This document shows positions 53,670-64,000 of a stretch of DNA of 64,000 bases, in pieces. Where the stretch lies: contig OY294069.1 in NCBI GenBank assembly GCA_958510875.1, positions 158,471,111 through 158,535,110 on the forward strand. Direction: 5' to 3'. The position numbers and the translations under genes were made by a program. Under the pieces are notes generated by a model. That model ran no database searches, had not been told where the DNA came from, and was given only the letters and a program-made list of their open reading frames with translations. Position 1 is the first letter of the stretch. The number at the start of each line of letters is the position of its first letter. The stretch comes from Endomychus coccineus. Lineage: Eukaryota; Arthropoda; Insecta; Coleoptera; Endomychidae.

Positions 53670-55135
53670 AGGCACTATTTTTTTTTGTAGGTGAAGAAAA
53701 CCCTTTATGGGGAGGTTATGAGCCTTTGGGTCTCAAGGTATACTGAGAGTCACCATTCCTGACATACTCACTAAAAACTTCACCCCCTTTGTAGGCTTGT
53801 CTGGCTATTGCCTCCGGTGATACTTAGGCCTGCTCTAGCCCATTGTATCTAGCCTATGTTTTGTTTCTTTACGGTATCCACTCGAGTATTTTTGTACCTT
53901 GTACGAGTTTGTACAAGTCCTTTACTGGTTGGGAACTGTATAATTCTGGTTCGCCGTTAGGCTTTCCAAAAATTGACTGTCTTTTGCGATGCAGTGCCTC
54001 GCATTGATACAGTATGTATGTCACTGTTTCTGTATCCTTACCGCAAAGTCTGCATGTCAGATCGCCAAGGTACTGGCGCATAGCCAGTCATGAGCCCTGT
54101 TACGACTTTTATTTTTTCCCTATTTAGTGCTAATAGGTCTGTCGTTCTTTTTTTACACGTAGTTTTGATGTATTCCTTCCCATATTCGTTTCCTGGGATT
54201 TTTTCTCAGTATTCTTTGTGGTTTTTCATGATCCAGTCTTCTACAGACCTTCGTGCTGTACGTTTTGGTACCCCCATGGTCTGTTCTAGATTTAGAGCGT
54301 TCTCCGACCCTCTTTTTGCAAGTTGGTCGCCTTTTCCATTGCCTGTCGTTCCCTGATGTCCCGGCACCCAAATCAGCTTAACGCAGTTTCGGTCTGCCAG
54401 TATTTCAAGTCCTTTTCCGCATATCCATACCAGATGGGATGTCACTTCCTGACTTCTGCCTTAAGTGCAGCCTGACTGTCTGTCAATATGTAGATCTGCT
54501 CATCGTCGATGGCTCTTCGATTGTTTTCCTCCACGCATATACCTCTGCTTGGAAGACAGAGGTGTGCTCAAGCCAGACTTTGAGTTTCTTGAGCTTACTC
54601 CTACACCTGCACCTTTTTCAGTCTTAGACAAATCTTTATACCAGATCTTTCCCTGTAGAATGTCGTCCAGGTTTGTATGTTCTGATCCAGTCCTTTCTCG
54701 TATTGATACCATGGATGTGTTGTCAAAAAAGTATCGCTTTGGAATGTGATCTGTTCTCATGCCTAACACGTCTCTGGTCACGATTTCCACGATACTCATG
54801 TGTCCTGGCCCAATGTGAACATTCTCCAGTGTATTTTGTATTCTGAAAGCACCAAGCCTTGCCTCTCCTTGGATTACCAATTGGAGGGGAGGTGATCCCA
54901 GTAGTGTCTCTATTGCTGCAGTGGGTGTAGATTTCATGGCTCCTGTGATCCCAAGACATGTAAGTCTCTGGACCTTGGTCAGTCTTGTCATGGTCCCTCT
55001 TTGTTGTGTTTTAGGCCACCATACCAAAGAGGCGTATGCTATTGCGGGCTTACTCACCATGTTGTACAACCAGCATGTTCGGTCGTAGCTCCCATTTTTT
55101 CCCGAAGGAACGTCTGGCCACATATAATGCTTTTT
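53670..55135 (-). pseudogene. Non-LTR retrotransposon 3' part, RT thumb, RNase H, zinc knuckle
   Basis: Minus strand from 55135: KKWELRPNMLVVQHGE-like, AYASLVWWPKTQQRGTMTRL and VQRLTCLGITGAMKSTPTAA (RT C-terminus), then LGSPPLQLVIQGEARLGAFR, IWYKDLSKTEKGAGVGVSS (RNase H start; YTDGSK has lost its Asp to Asp-Leu), the DSQAAL block, WVPGHQGTTGNGKGDQLAKR and the final cysteine motif TCRLCGKDTETVTYILYQCE. Ends KILEWIP, a short 3' region and poly(A) of nine A at 53671-53679. 5'-truncated. Confidence 0.85.
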
Positions 55136-55139
55136 TAAT

Positions 55140-56305
55140 TACTTTTCCCAGAAGATTTGATTGAAATATAGATCATAGCAAATTCACAGCCCAGTTATCA
55201 ATAGTCTGTTAACTTGATGCAAAATAAAGAATTCAAAAACTCCCCTCAAAAGGTACCGATTACGGGACATTTTCCAGGAGCCTTTTGTGAAAGGTAACTT
55301 AGAGGATGATTCGAAAATTTTGGTTTTCAATAAATTAACAACACCGACACATACTGCATGGTCACAGACAGTCCACGGAATCATGGAAATAATTTCGTTT
55401 CAATGAGCTTAATTTAAATTACATATTCTTAGGAAAATGTCAAACAAAATCATCAGAAGACAGGTGTTTTACATTAATAAAAACAACCGTCTGGCAACCC
55501 CGTTCAAACAGGTCCTTATATAGATCCTAAACAATAAACGAAACATTGTTTTACTGTCGGTATTGCAGCATTGTGTGTCAGACATACGGGTGACCAGCCT
55601 TTGGCTTGTGACGTTAAGCTCGAGCGTTCAGGCCTTGTACTATAGAGGATATTGGATATATGCTTTTATATATTACTTATTCACACTTCTAGAATCACTG
55701 AAAATTAAACTTGAACTTGTAAGCTGCAATACATCAAATTTATAGTTCCTAATGTTTTGTGAAATAATCAAAAACTTCCGCGTAGATACTCCAGGATCTG
55801 ATGAAATTTTTAATAGCCGTGAACGCCAATAAATCACCAACCCGAGGCGGACATTTACAAGATATTATATTTAGAAACTAATCTCAATGAATCTCCCTAA
55901 TCGTTTTCATATCACCATGCTCTTACATTTAGATGCACATGCCCAAAAAAATTTGACGAAAGTAAAATCTCGTTTTTATTAACTTATATCGTTTAATATA
56001 AATTCATCCGTTGCCTTGATTGATTCAATTTGCTAAGAAAATAGATGAACATGAACCCCTTAGTATAAAATGTCAATTCCTTTATGTCTCCAGTTCGAAG
56101 TTACATTGCAATTTGTTCTGTCCTCTTTTCCTCTCCATTCTTCCAGTAATCTAAGTAAACGTTTAAATCAATACTGACCTTCATTTATAATTCATACGAT
56201 AATAATAGAAATCAACATCTTACATTCTAACTAGAATTGATTGAAAATAAAGTAACCGAACGACCCCACACAACTTTCTCCCACTCTTTATCGACTGAGT
56301 TTGCG
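55140..56305. other. No gene; one short dispersed repeat
   Basis: 55232-55325 (CTCCCCTCAAAAGGTACCGA to GATTCGAAAATTT) is the counterpart of 6238-6335. The rest is featureless. Confidence 0.5.
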
Positions 56306-56380
56306 GAATCATATTCTGATTATATGAAAGAATAACTACTTTGTTTTTATACCACTTTTATTAATAATAACGTGAAAACG

Positions 56381-56418
56381 TAACTATAGTTTCAACACCG
56401 AAGTGCCATTATCAAACA
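56381..56418 (-). ncRNA. Hammerhead-like motif, PLE-C palindrome left arm
   Basis: Minus strand TTTGATAATG, stem II GGCAC-TTCG-GTGTT (UUCG tetraloop), GAAAC, TATAGTTA. UUGAUAA replaces CUGAUGA, which should remove activity. Confidence 0.45.
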
Positions 56419-56698
56419 ATTAGAAAATTATGAAGAAATCAATGAAACAGTTCAAGTATAAATAGAGTAGAGTAAAGTAGGGTTGAGATTAAGGGGTCAA
56501 TGGAAATTCCAAAAACAGGTAGAACCTTTTAGGAAAGTACAGTATTACATAGTAAACATAGCAACAATTTGTGAATTAGTGAGATTATAATTTAATATTC
56601 TAAGAATTATTTTAAGAGCTGTTTGAAAGACACATGAAAAGATCACTTTGATATAGGTCTAACTGATCATTGAGGATTTTTTTATTAGAGTTTAGGGT

Positions 56699-57268
56699 TT
56701 ATTTGACACCTTTATAAATCTCTATTGATTCTAATATATTCAATTTAAAACCTCTGGTTTTGTTATGTAGAATGCTTAGATTATCTAAATTAGGGAAATT
56801 ATGACCAGTTTGTAAAAAATGATTATCAAAGGTTGAATCAGTTTTGTTGAGTCTAAACGAGCGAAAATGTTCTTCGTATCTTAATTTGAAATTATGACAA
56901 GTTCTACCTATATAAAAGTCATCACAGTCTGGGCAAATCATCTTATAAACTCCAGGTTTTCTATATTTATTGATTTTGTCTTTGGCGTTGTATATAAGAT
57001 GACAAAGTTTATTTTGAGGTTTGAAACTGATTTTAAAATTATGGCGTGATAAAATTTTGCCAATATGTTCGCTTACTGTACCAAAATATGTCAAAGAGAT
57101 GAATTTAGTGGATACATCTATGTGTTTAAAACGCGGATAAATTTTATAGAAAGTTAATTGTTGTTGATTGCGATTTATTAGTTTAATTATTTGATCTACC
57201 GGAAAACCATTATTGATGGCTATTCGTTTGATCATGTTCAACTCAATAGTGAGGTGTTCTATTGACAA
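56699..57268 (-). CDS. PLE GIY-YIG endonuclease with RT C-terminus, left arm
   Basis: 189 open residues, no stop, but only the C-terminal part of a PLE protein. Residues 1-100 are the RT thumb and linker (FPVDQIIKLINRNQQQLTFY, SLTYFGTVSEHIGKILSRHN). GVY is at 106-108, the CPDC pair at 112-115, YIG at 119-121, RYEEHF near 129-134 and the metal-binding Glu candidate in NILESIEIYKGVK at the end. The first residues are not a natural start. Best-preserved GIY-YIG in the window. Confidence 0.8.
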   Translation of the reverse strand: MSIEHLTIELNMIKRIAINNGFPVDQIIKLINRNQQQLTFYKIYPRFKHIDVSTKFISLTYFGTVSEHIGKILSRHNFKISFKPQNKLCHLIYNAKDKINKYRKPGVYKMICPDCDDFYIGRTCHNFKLRYEEHFRSFRLNKTDSTFDNHFLQTGHNFPNLDNLSILHNKTRGFKLNILESIEIYKGVK

Positions 57269-57318
57269 TGGTCAATCATCAAACGAATAGCCATCAATAA
57301 TGGTTTTCCGGTCAACTA

Positions 57319-57842
57319 ATGAATCGCAAACAACAACAATTAACTTTCTATAAAATTTATCCGCGTATAAAACACATAGATGTATCCACTAAATTCATCT
57401 CTTTGACATATTTTGGTACAGTAAGCGAACATATTGCTAACATTTCATCACGCCATAATTTTAAAATAAGTTTCAAACCTCAAAATGAATCAATAAATAT
57501 AGAAAACCTGGAGTTTATAAGATGATTTGCCCAGACTGTGATGACTTTTATATAGGTAGAACTTGTCGTAATTTCAAATTAAGATACGAAGAACATTTTC
57601 GCTCGTTTAGACTCAACAAAACTGATTCAACCTTTGCTAATCATTTTTTACAAACTGGTCGTAATTTCCCTAATTTAGATAGTCTAAGCATTCTACATAA
57701 CCAAACCAGAGGTTTTAAATTGAATATATTAGAATCAATAGAGATTTATAAAGGTGTCAAAAACTCAAATAAAAATATCCTCAATGATCAGTTAGACCTA
57801 TATCAAAGTGATCTTTTCATGTGTCTTTCAAACCGCTCTTAA
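57319..57842 (+). pseudogene. PLE GIY-YIG endonuclease, right arm
   Basis: Inverted copy of 56699-57268 with a deletion of roughly 37 bases after FKPQN that shifts the frame just before the GIY motif. Downstream the same residues follow (ICPDCDDFYIGRTCRNFKLR, RGFKLNILESIEIYKGVKN) and the frame reaches a natural end beyond them: LNDQLDLYQSDLFMCLSNRS. Confidence 0.85.
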
Positions 57843-58037
57843 AATAATTCTTAGAATATTAAATTATAATCTCACTAATTCACAAATTGTTGCTATGTTT
57901 ACTATGTAATACTGTACTTTCCTAAAAGGTTCTACCTGTTTTTGGAATTTCCATTGACCCCTTAATCTCAACCCTACTTTACTCTACTCTATTTATACTT
58001 GAACTGTTTCATTGATTTCTTCATAATTTTCTAATTG

Positions 58038-58073
58038 TTTGATAATGGCACTTCGATGTTGAAACTATAGTTA
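58038..58073 (+). ncRNA. Hammerhead-like motif, PLE-C palindrome right arm
   Basis: TTTGATAATG, GGCAC-TTCG-ATGTT, GAAAC, TATAGTTA. One base of stem II differs from the left arm. Confidence 0.45.
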
Positions 58074-58199
58074 CGTTTTCACGTTATTATTAATAAAAGT
58101 GGTATAAAAACAAAGTAGTTATTCTTTCATATAATCAAAATGATAAATTACCATAAAGAAACGGCTTCCACCATCGATTTTTTGAATCATATTCTCTTT

Positions 58200-58515
58200 T
58201 AACTATCAATAAAACGTCACACTATATCGATTACAACTCCTTTTACCTTCTTGGGGGTCGAATTTCAAAAAACCTCGTTCAGCGGATACCTACGTCGTAT
58301 ATCTTATCGGGTTCACAATGTCGTACTTCACTTTTATATATTATGGAAATAGATTTTATTTTTTCCATACCTTGAATACATAAAAGGAAAACCTATAGTG
58401 TTCGAAGAACATCGTGTGAGCCAGCAGTGGAATATTGGAAGGGGTATTCACATTTTTCTTGAACGTTTGGAGGTTATAGACACAAGAAAAGACTTCCACA
58501 ACTTCGTTGTTCGAT
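58200..58515. other. No gene seen
   Basis: Short stretch between PLE-C and a non-LTR element. Contains a line similar to the 3' region of the 12.7-kb RT family (GTGTGAGCCAGCAGTGGAAT) on the minus strand. Confidence 0.4.
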
Positions 58516-58519
58516 AACA

Positions 58520-60110
58520 AATTGAAGTCTGGTAGGAGGAACTGTTATGTTCCAGCGCCCCCTGGACTGACTGCATCGGCTTGCATGCGTAGGTATATCG
58601 AACGATATGAGGTCGGCCCCAACGAGAGCCCTTGAAGCTCTCGCCGGATTACCATCCCTACACTTATATATAAAAATTAAGGTCATGAGAATGGCGCATA
58701 GGTTAAAGGGCCTAGGTCACTGAACCAAATTGCACTACTCTCGTGAAAGCGATTTCAAGTGAAGCAATCTCTTAATGCCCCATACTAGAAATGAAGCAAG
58801 ATAGCATGATTCCCATATGTCTCACTTCTCCCAAAATCCTCATTCCGGATAGAGAAGATTGGGGTAACGAAACTATCTCCATACTGCCACCAGGGAGCTC
58901 GTATGGTTCACAGATGGGTCCAAGGTAGGTCAGGCTTCTGGGTCGGAAGTGTACCTAAAAAGGCCAAAGATCGTTATTTCACTGACTATTAGCACTCACT
59001 GCACGAATTTTCAGGCGGAGGTCTACACAATATTGACTAATGACATGGAAAACTTGCTTGATCGGCTCTGGGAGCTTTCAAATCACCCACATTCACACCA
59101 AGGCTTGTCAAAGAATGCAGAGATACACCAGCTGAACTAGCCAGGAGAAATAAAGTCCAACTCATCTGGGTACCTGGACACAGTGGAGTTGAAGGAAATG
59201 AAATTACCGACTCCCTGACAAGGCGAAGGTCGTCCGGCGCTTCTGTCGGGCCGGAGCGTTATCAAATTGCGTAGGGAGCAGCCCAAGCTCTTTATCGAAG
59301 AGCCTGTGGCTAAGCTCTCAAAAACTCCTTTTTCTGAACAGAACGGACATCAGAGACATGACTGAAATCCTAACCAGTCACTGTCGTCTCAACAGACACC
59401 TTCATACTATGGGCATCACAGATGATCCTATTTATGGGAAATGCAGAGAGGCGGAAGTAACTGCCTCTAACATCCTGTTGGAATGCACTTCATCACGGTC
59501 GTATACACAGGTCTGGAAACTCTATGGTTGACTTGAGTCTCTTACTGGTCGCCTAACTCGTAGTCCCTCGCTCAGCCACTAGCTAGCGCTTGGATCGCGA
59601 AGTGGTAAAACGATTTCTATCCGGAATCGCAAGCATCCAGTTTTTTCGCATTTCCGCATCTTTCGGCACTTTAAAAACAGAAGTTTCTTGCTTTACACTT
59701 TTGTACCCCGTTTTGCATTTTGGCACAATGCACGATTTCGTAATTTGTTTCTAAAAACGCAGGTATTCCTTGTGTTGACAAGTCAACTGACAGTTGTCAG
59801 AAAATACTCCTACGTGACGACTTTTGGTACTACGGGCCAGTCGATGCTTAGCGGACTCACTGCTCACATGGGAAACAACCTCGAATTTCCAGACCTGTTA
59901 ATACGACCGTGCCCTGCATTAGCGTCCCTAGTGCACTGTCACTGCGGAGAATCAAAACTGCTCCCAGAAGAACTTATGGAAGCCAGCGTTTGCAATATTC
60001 TGTGTTTCTGGCGAGCCACAAACCTGCTACAATAGAATAGGTTTCTGACGACAGGGCGCACAATGGGCCCAACTAAGTGGCTCAAGTACATTTGGGGGCT
60101 AAGCCTCCTC
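58520..60110 (+). pseudogene. Non-LTR retrotransposon 3' end with RNase H, Jockey/R1-like
   Basis: Same family as 27385-29275, more decayed. ACMRRYIERYEVGPNE, VYLKRPKIVISLTISTHCTN and QAEVYTILTNDMENL (RNase H Glu), then VPGHSGVEGNEITDSLTRRR with the last Asp, and a His/Cys end SHCRLNRHLHTMGITDD. 59530-59895 does not fit the family and looks like an insertion, after which CHCGESKLLPEELMEASV resumes. The final GGACTAAG-type 3' region resembles 29200-29260 but lacks the ATGATG tail. Confidence 0.8.
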
Positions 60111-60482
60111 TCTTCAGAACTACATTAGCAAGCTGTGAGAGGAGATAATTTAAAATTATATCAGATCAACAATAATTCAAATCGGACTCAAAATATTTCA
60201 ATACTCTCTATAGAGAGCCAAGAAGATGATTCAATGAATTGTAAAGAAGCCTGTATTATTGCTCATCAAATTTTGAAATACAGGTATAGGATTGGCATGG
60301 GTCTGACTTGCCACACCCTACCTAAGGAAATACCTGGATCCGGCAATGGGAAAGGGACAAAGGGAGACGGTAGGGATGAACACTAACTTACCGGTGAGGT
60401 ATTGATGACATTAAAAAACTTTTATGGAGGTATTTAGATTTTATTACGGGTTGTATAGTGAATCTTCATATACATTTATCAC
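60111..60482. other. No gene seen; 3' flank of the WD40 exon
   Basis: No recognised protein. 60280-60390 is GC-richer. Confidence 0.45.
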
Positions 60483-60488
60483 TTTATT
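60483..60488 (-). terminator. Candidate polyadenylation signal of the WD40 gene
   Basis: AATAAA on the minus strand, about 230 bases after the stop codon, within a plausible 3' untranslated region. Confidence 0.5.
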
Positions 60489-60718
60489 TATGATATAATT
60501 GTTTAGAAATAATCGCGCTTACAGGCATATTGAAAATTGTCCCAGATGCATCATGTATAATGATAGAAAGTTGCCTATTACATGGAATTGGATACCAAAT
60601 TAAGAATGAACTATAAGAAAGTAATTTATATCATACATTTTTCCCATGTTAGTAAATAAAAAGCTAGTGACATTAGCTTACAAACTTCGTGTAATTTACT
60701 TCAGAAGCTACGTCAAGA

Positions 60719-61110
60719 CTATTCCATAACTTCCACACACCTACATTTGTTATCCAGACCAGCATAAATGATATTCCTGGGCACACTGTCTATACTCAGT
60801 ATGATATTATCAGTTTTGAATTGAGCGATCACACGTTTGCTGGAACAATCGATAATTTCTAATGCTCCAGTTCCATTTCCACCAGCAAGTATTGTTGTAC
60901 CATTCTGTGAGGGCTTATTAGGGTATAAAAATTTTGTACAATAAATAAACTCGCCGTCCACAGTAGTTAAACGATTTCTTGGGATAATCGTTTCCATCAA
61001 TTTTCCGCTCAGCATATCCCACATTTGTAAACTATTGTTTGCCCTCCATGATCCAGATAATATTATGGAGTCCTGTAATGAATGGAAAGCTATAAAATTA
61101 GAATCTGCCA
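60719..61110 (-). CDS. WD40-repeat protein, probable terminal exon of a host gene
   Basis: WD40 repeats fold into a beta-propeller that carries protein partners. From an acceptor-like ATTAATAG at 61111-61118 the frame is open for 130 codons to a stop at 60719. One blade reads IILSGSWRANNSLQMWDMLS, with SW and the WD-type MWD. The next reads TTILAGGNGTGALEIIDCSS, and a third SIDSVPRNIIYAGLDNKCRC. It ends CVEVME. A candidate AATAAA lies 230 bases downstream. No frameshift and no similarity to mobile elements, so I take it as the last exon of a real gene whose earlier exons lie to the right or outside. The exact family is not recognised. A mariner fragment sits immediately upstream, in the putative intron. 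Confidence 0.65.
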
Positions 61111-61149
61111 CTATTAATGATCGAGTAAAATAGATTTGACCTATTTGGA

Positions 61150-61275
61150 CATAATCTCCTTGTAGCCCGATATTTTCAGCTTTGATTTGCCAGGACAGAC
61201 CATTGTTTCGACTTTTCTGCGATCTCTGGTGTGTTGTAAAGGATCTATGGTCAGTTCACAGTGTAACGAAGTGCC
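61150..61275 (-). mobile_element. mariner fragment
   Basis: Pieces of the mariner 3' end (CGGGCTACAAGGAGATTATG) and of the region after the first Asp (CACCAGAGATCGCAGAAAAG) are joined by a deletion. Both are recognisable against 1701-2868. Confidence 0.7.
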
Positions 61276-61279
61276 CTCA

Positions 61280-61660
61280 TTACTTATAAATTAATGTACT
61301 CCTCTGGTGAAAAAAAATAACACCGACGAGGCTGAGATTCTAACGCATCAAAGTTTTGAGCAGCCTATGTAGAAAAAGTTGAAGCTACTATCAGATAAGA
61401 AATTTTTCATTCAATTCACCGCTGACTGCCAGAATCTCAGATCACCTCTGACGTTTTATTTCTTTTGGCCCAAAAACCAATATAAAAGGAGAACGAATTT
61501 CACACGAAAGGGATTGAAGAATCAGCCGTCTGACTGCTAAGCCACTAGGATTCAGATACATTATTACCGAACGTTTAATCGATTCAACTCCGTTAATTTC
61601 CGTGAATTTGTTTCTATTTTCCAGTATGAACTTCGTCCGCGCTCCGTAGGATCCACTCAT
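61280..61660. other. No gene recognised
   Basis: A 72-codon minus-strand frame ends here without motif. Probably intronic if the WD40 gene continues rightward. Confidence 0.4.
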
Positions 61661-61661
61661 A

Positions 61662-62420
61662 CTGGGTGTCCCAAAAGTCTGGAAACGGTTGAATATCTCG
61701 TAAACTAATCATTGGATCGCAAAGACAAAAAACACGCCTCTTTTTATTTTTGAAGATGAATTTAATGATGCTACTGAAAAACCACCCCCACCCATGTAGG
61801 GGATGATGAGAGGGGTAGTTTCAAAATTTTAAATGGAAACACCTACTTTTTATTGCATTGTTGCATTCTTCATGAAAAACCGTGTTAGGATGTGCAATCA
61901 ACCCTTTTTTCACCCCCTACGTGGGATTGAAAAAGGGGTTGATTGAACATCAAAACATGGTTTTCTTTATGGAAAATGACCAGCGTATGAAAAGTTTTTT
62001 TTTTACAAAATTACTAAAACTACCCTTTTTGCACCCCCTTATTGGGGTTGAAAAAAGGGTTGATTGCACATGAAAACACATTTTTCATAGTGAATGCAAC
62101 ACCGTATGAAACCAAATTTTTTTCGCAAAAAATACAAAACTGCCCTTTTTTTCACCCCTTAAGTAAGGTTGAAAAAAGGGTTGATTGCACATCCTAACAC
62201 AGTTTTTCATGAAGAATGCAACAATGCAATAAAAAGTAGGTGTTTCCATTTAAAATTTTAAAACTACCCCTCTCATCACCCACTACGGGGGTGGGGATGG
62301 TTTTTTAGTAGCATCATTAAATAGATCTTTAAAAATAAAAAGAGGTGTCTTTTTTGTCTTTGCGATCCGATGATTTATTCACGAGATATTCAACCGTTTC
62401 CAGACTTTTGGGACACCCGA
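61662..62420. mobile_element. Foldback element with TA flanks, 759 bp
   Basis: Ends GGGTGTCCCAAAAGTCTGGA and its inverse, flanked by TA. Inverted arms extend over about 250 bases each (to GATGTGCAATCAACCC / GGGTTGATTGCACATC). The centre holds three hairpin modules of the form AACCC-TTTTT-CACCCC...GGGGTTGAAAAAGGGTT near 61901-61946, 62023-62066 and 62143-62187, about 120 bases apart. No coding capacity. Its end sequence and TA target suit a Tc1/mariner-type MITE. Confidence 0.85.
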
Positions 62421-62466
62421 TATACTTTGACCAAGTCCAAAGGTGAATATAGTACTAACTTCACTT

Positions 62467-62850
62467 ACCGAAAACCAAATAATTAATTATTTGTGTTGAG
62501 GAAAAATAAACCACCTGCCTTCTGACTTACTGTACCGAAAACCAAATAATTTATTATTTGTGTTGAGGAAAAATAAGCCACCTGCCCTCTGACTTACTGT
62601 ACCGAAAACCAAATGATTTATTATCTGCGTTGAGGAAAATAAATCACTGGCCTACTGACTTCCCGTGCCGAAAACCAAATAATTTATTATTTGTGTTGAG
62701 GAAAATAAATCACTGGCCTACTGACTTCCCGTGCCGAAAACCAAATAATTTATTATTTGTGTTGAGGAAAATAAATTACTGGCCTACTGACTTCCCGTAC
62801 CGAAAACCAAATAATTTATTATTTGTGTTGAGGAATCGACCCGATTATTA
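62467..62850 (+). repeat. Minisatellite, six units of 66-67 bp
   Basis: Units begin RCCGAAAACCAAATAA at 62467, 62534, 62601, 62667, 62733 and 62799. The last four are spaced by exactly 66, which leaves a repeating open frame (RKINHWPTDFPCRKPNNLLF). Each unit contains the small palindrome AAATAATTTATTATTT. Confidence 0.95.
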
Positions 62851-62859
62851 AAGAACTCG

Positions 62860-64000
62860 AATATTATTATTGAACAGGTAAATTTCTATGATTCGAAATA
62901 AATAAAGCCACCTGTGTCGACAGTGCTCAAGATACTGACTAACTCTTGACTTACTTCTGGTAGTTTTTTATTACGGGTCAACGTTCCAAACATACTATTA
63001 ACTAAACTCTTTTATGAGTTTATTATTTAATTATGAATTATTATTAATTCTTCCGGCTAGCTTTTATTTGTATTTTAAATCTTATGTTTGTTTTGATTTG
63101 AATAATCTAATGATTTGAATAATGAACTTTTACCTTTTCATTTTTATATCTATGGAATTAAACACAAGGTTCATTGAATGCTAACTTTTAATATTTAAAT
63201 TTCTAGGACTCTAATTTATCTCGGGTATTAACTTCTACAATGTTGTGTTCAAATAGATCTATGATCTAACCGCAAAATGATTATTTCGATTTATCTTTGT
63301 TTACAAAGTTATAATCTACAATCTTTCTTTCAGATTTACAGACAGATGATAATACAATGGAGAAATAATAAATAAACTTACGTTTAGTTTATATCCAAGA
63401 ATATGTTTAAAATGTAGGCAATGTTCACTTGGCTTGATTTTCTTATTAATTTGATTATTCACTTTACCCGTAGGTACACAATTTCTCTGCTATTACACAA
63501 ATCACAGGTAAACAATGTGGTTACTTCTTTAGAAATCAGGAACTGTTGATAATTGTTAACTTGTCTTATTCTTTTTCAAAAGATATAAAACCTTGAATGA
63601 TGTCTTGGAACGTTGTCGAAGACTAACTATTATACGATGCTACTTGTGAATTATTGTTATAATAACTTTTAAAAAACTTTGTTCGAAGACTGGGAACACT
63701 ACTTACTTGTATAAATTACTTATTTGCTTCGGTTACTTTCAACCTTACGAAGCTACTGGAACACTTGGGTTCACCGATGTTTATCCAATAATCTAAGGTT
63801 ATGGAAATCTTTTGAGTAGCTTGAGTATCTTGACTCTTCAGATGTTGATAGCTAACTGACTTGGCTTGGTCTTCAGAATCCTTTTATAGGCCTTCAAAAA
63901 GGACGCCAAGTATTTTCAAAAATAACCAATGAGGTGCTTAGTTTACCTATCAAGAATGCTTTGTTGATTGTTGCAAACTGACAGAACTTTTACATTGTTA
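62860..64000. other. No gene seen
   Basis: AT-rich sequence to the end of the window with no recognised feature. Confidence 0.5.

Larger units (their letters stand above)
56318..58183. mobile_element. Palindromic PLE family C insertion with 12-bp target duplication
   Basis: GAATCATATTCT flanks the unit at 56306-56317 and 58184-58195. Left arm (minus copy, from about 57270 down to 56318) and right arm (plus copy, from about 57275 up to 58136) are nearly identical inverted sequences of about 0.9 kb, head to head and both 5'-truncated. The right arm alone carries an extra 3' tail of about 47 bases (AAATTACCATAAAGAAACGG and on to CATCGATTTT), which matches the terminus of the copy at 48.15 kb. 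This is the cleanest inverted dimer in the window. Confidence 0.92.

Noticed and set aside
62630..62851. Repeat protein of 22-residue units
   Set aside because: It is the translation of a 66-bp minisatellite; earlier units of 67 bp break the frame and there is no promoter or splice context.

Overview
The window looks like AT-rich arthropod nuclear DNA, most likely from an insect. The signs are mellifera-type mariner elements, Tc1/mariner relatives with D..D spacing of 41, ZMYM1-like hAT elements, a MULE, non-LTR retrotransposons with RNase H, Penelope-like elements (PLEs) with GIY-YIG domains and hammerhead-type motifs, and a spliced tyrosine-recombinase gene. Nothing in it is bacterial. Nearly all recognisable coding sequence belongs to mobile elements, most of them broken. 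One plausible host exon is present (WD40 protein, 60719-61110, minus strand). The species cannot be named from the sequence.

Layout. 0-10 kb: a near full-length mariner (1701-2868), a dispersed non-coding repeat (3115-3765), PLE family A fragments, a non-LTR RNase H fragment, a PLE family B fragment, a deleted mariner, and an intact-looking spliced Crypton-like tyrosine recombinase (8778-10007, minus). 11-17 kb: non-LTR fragments, a DD41D-type element with near-perfect ends (14523-15853), then a 600-bp palindrome carrying two divergent tRNA-like genes. 17-23 kb: a PLE-A palindrome with two hammerhead motifs, PLE-B copies, a large imperfect inverted repeat holding a MITE, and a reverse transcriptase. 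24-37 kb: mariner, several non-LTR elements, a hAT element nested in one of them (31224-32869, 8-bp duplication), a second DD41D-type element carrying a nested palindromic PLE-B insertion, and a PHD-finger ORF1p. 37-48 kb: gene-poor, with tandem repeats, mariner copies and a hAT. 48-58 kb: PLE family C in two inverted pairs, one of them hit by a MULE (50785-52259). 58-64 kb: a non-LTR element, the WD40 exon, a foldback element and a 66-bp minisatellite.

How the parts fit. The strongest theme is that several retro-insertions are head-to-head inverted dimers in which only one arm carries an extra 3' tail. Two of them (35487-35712 and 56318-58183) are bounded by single 14-bp and 12-bp target duplications, so each dimer seems to have integrated in one event. 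Hammerhead-type motifs lie in the repeats of all three PLE families. The tRNA-bearing palindrome has the same one-tailed form, which raises the possibility of a tRNA-derived element mobilised in the same way. Nested insertions give relative dates: hAT is younger than its non-LTR host, MULE is younger than PLE-C, and the PLE-B palindrome is younger than its DD41D host.
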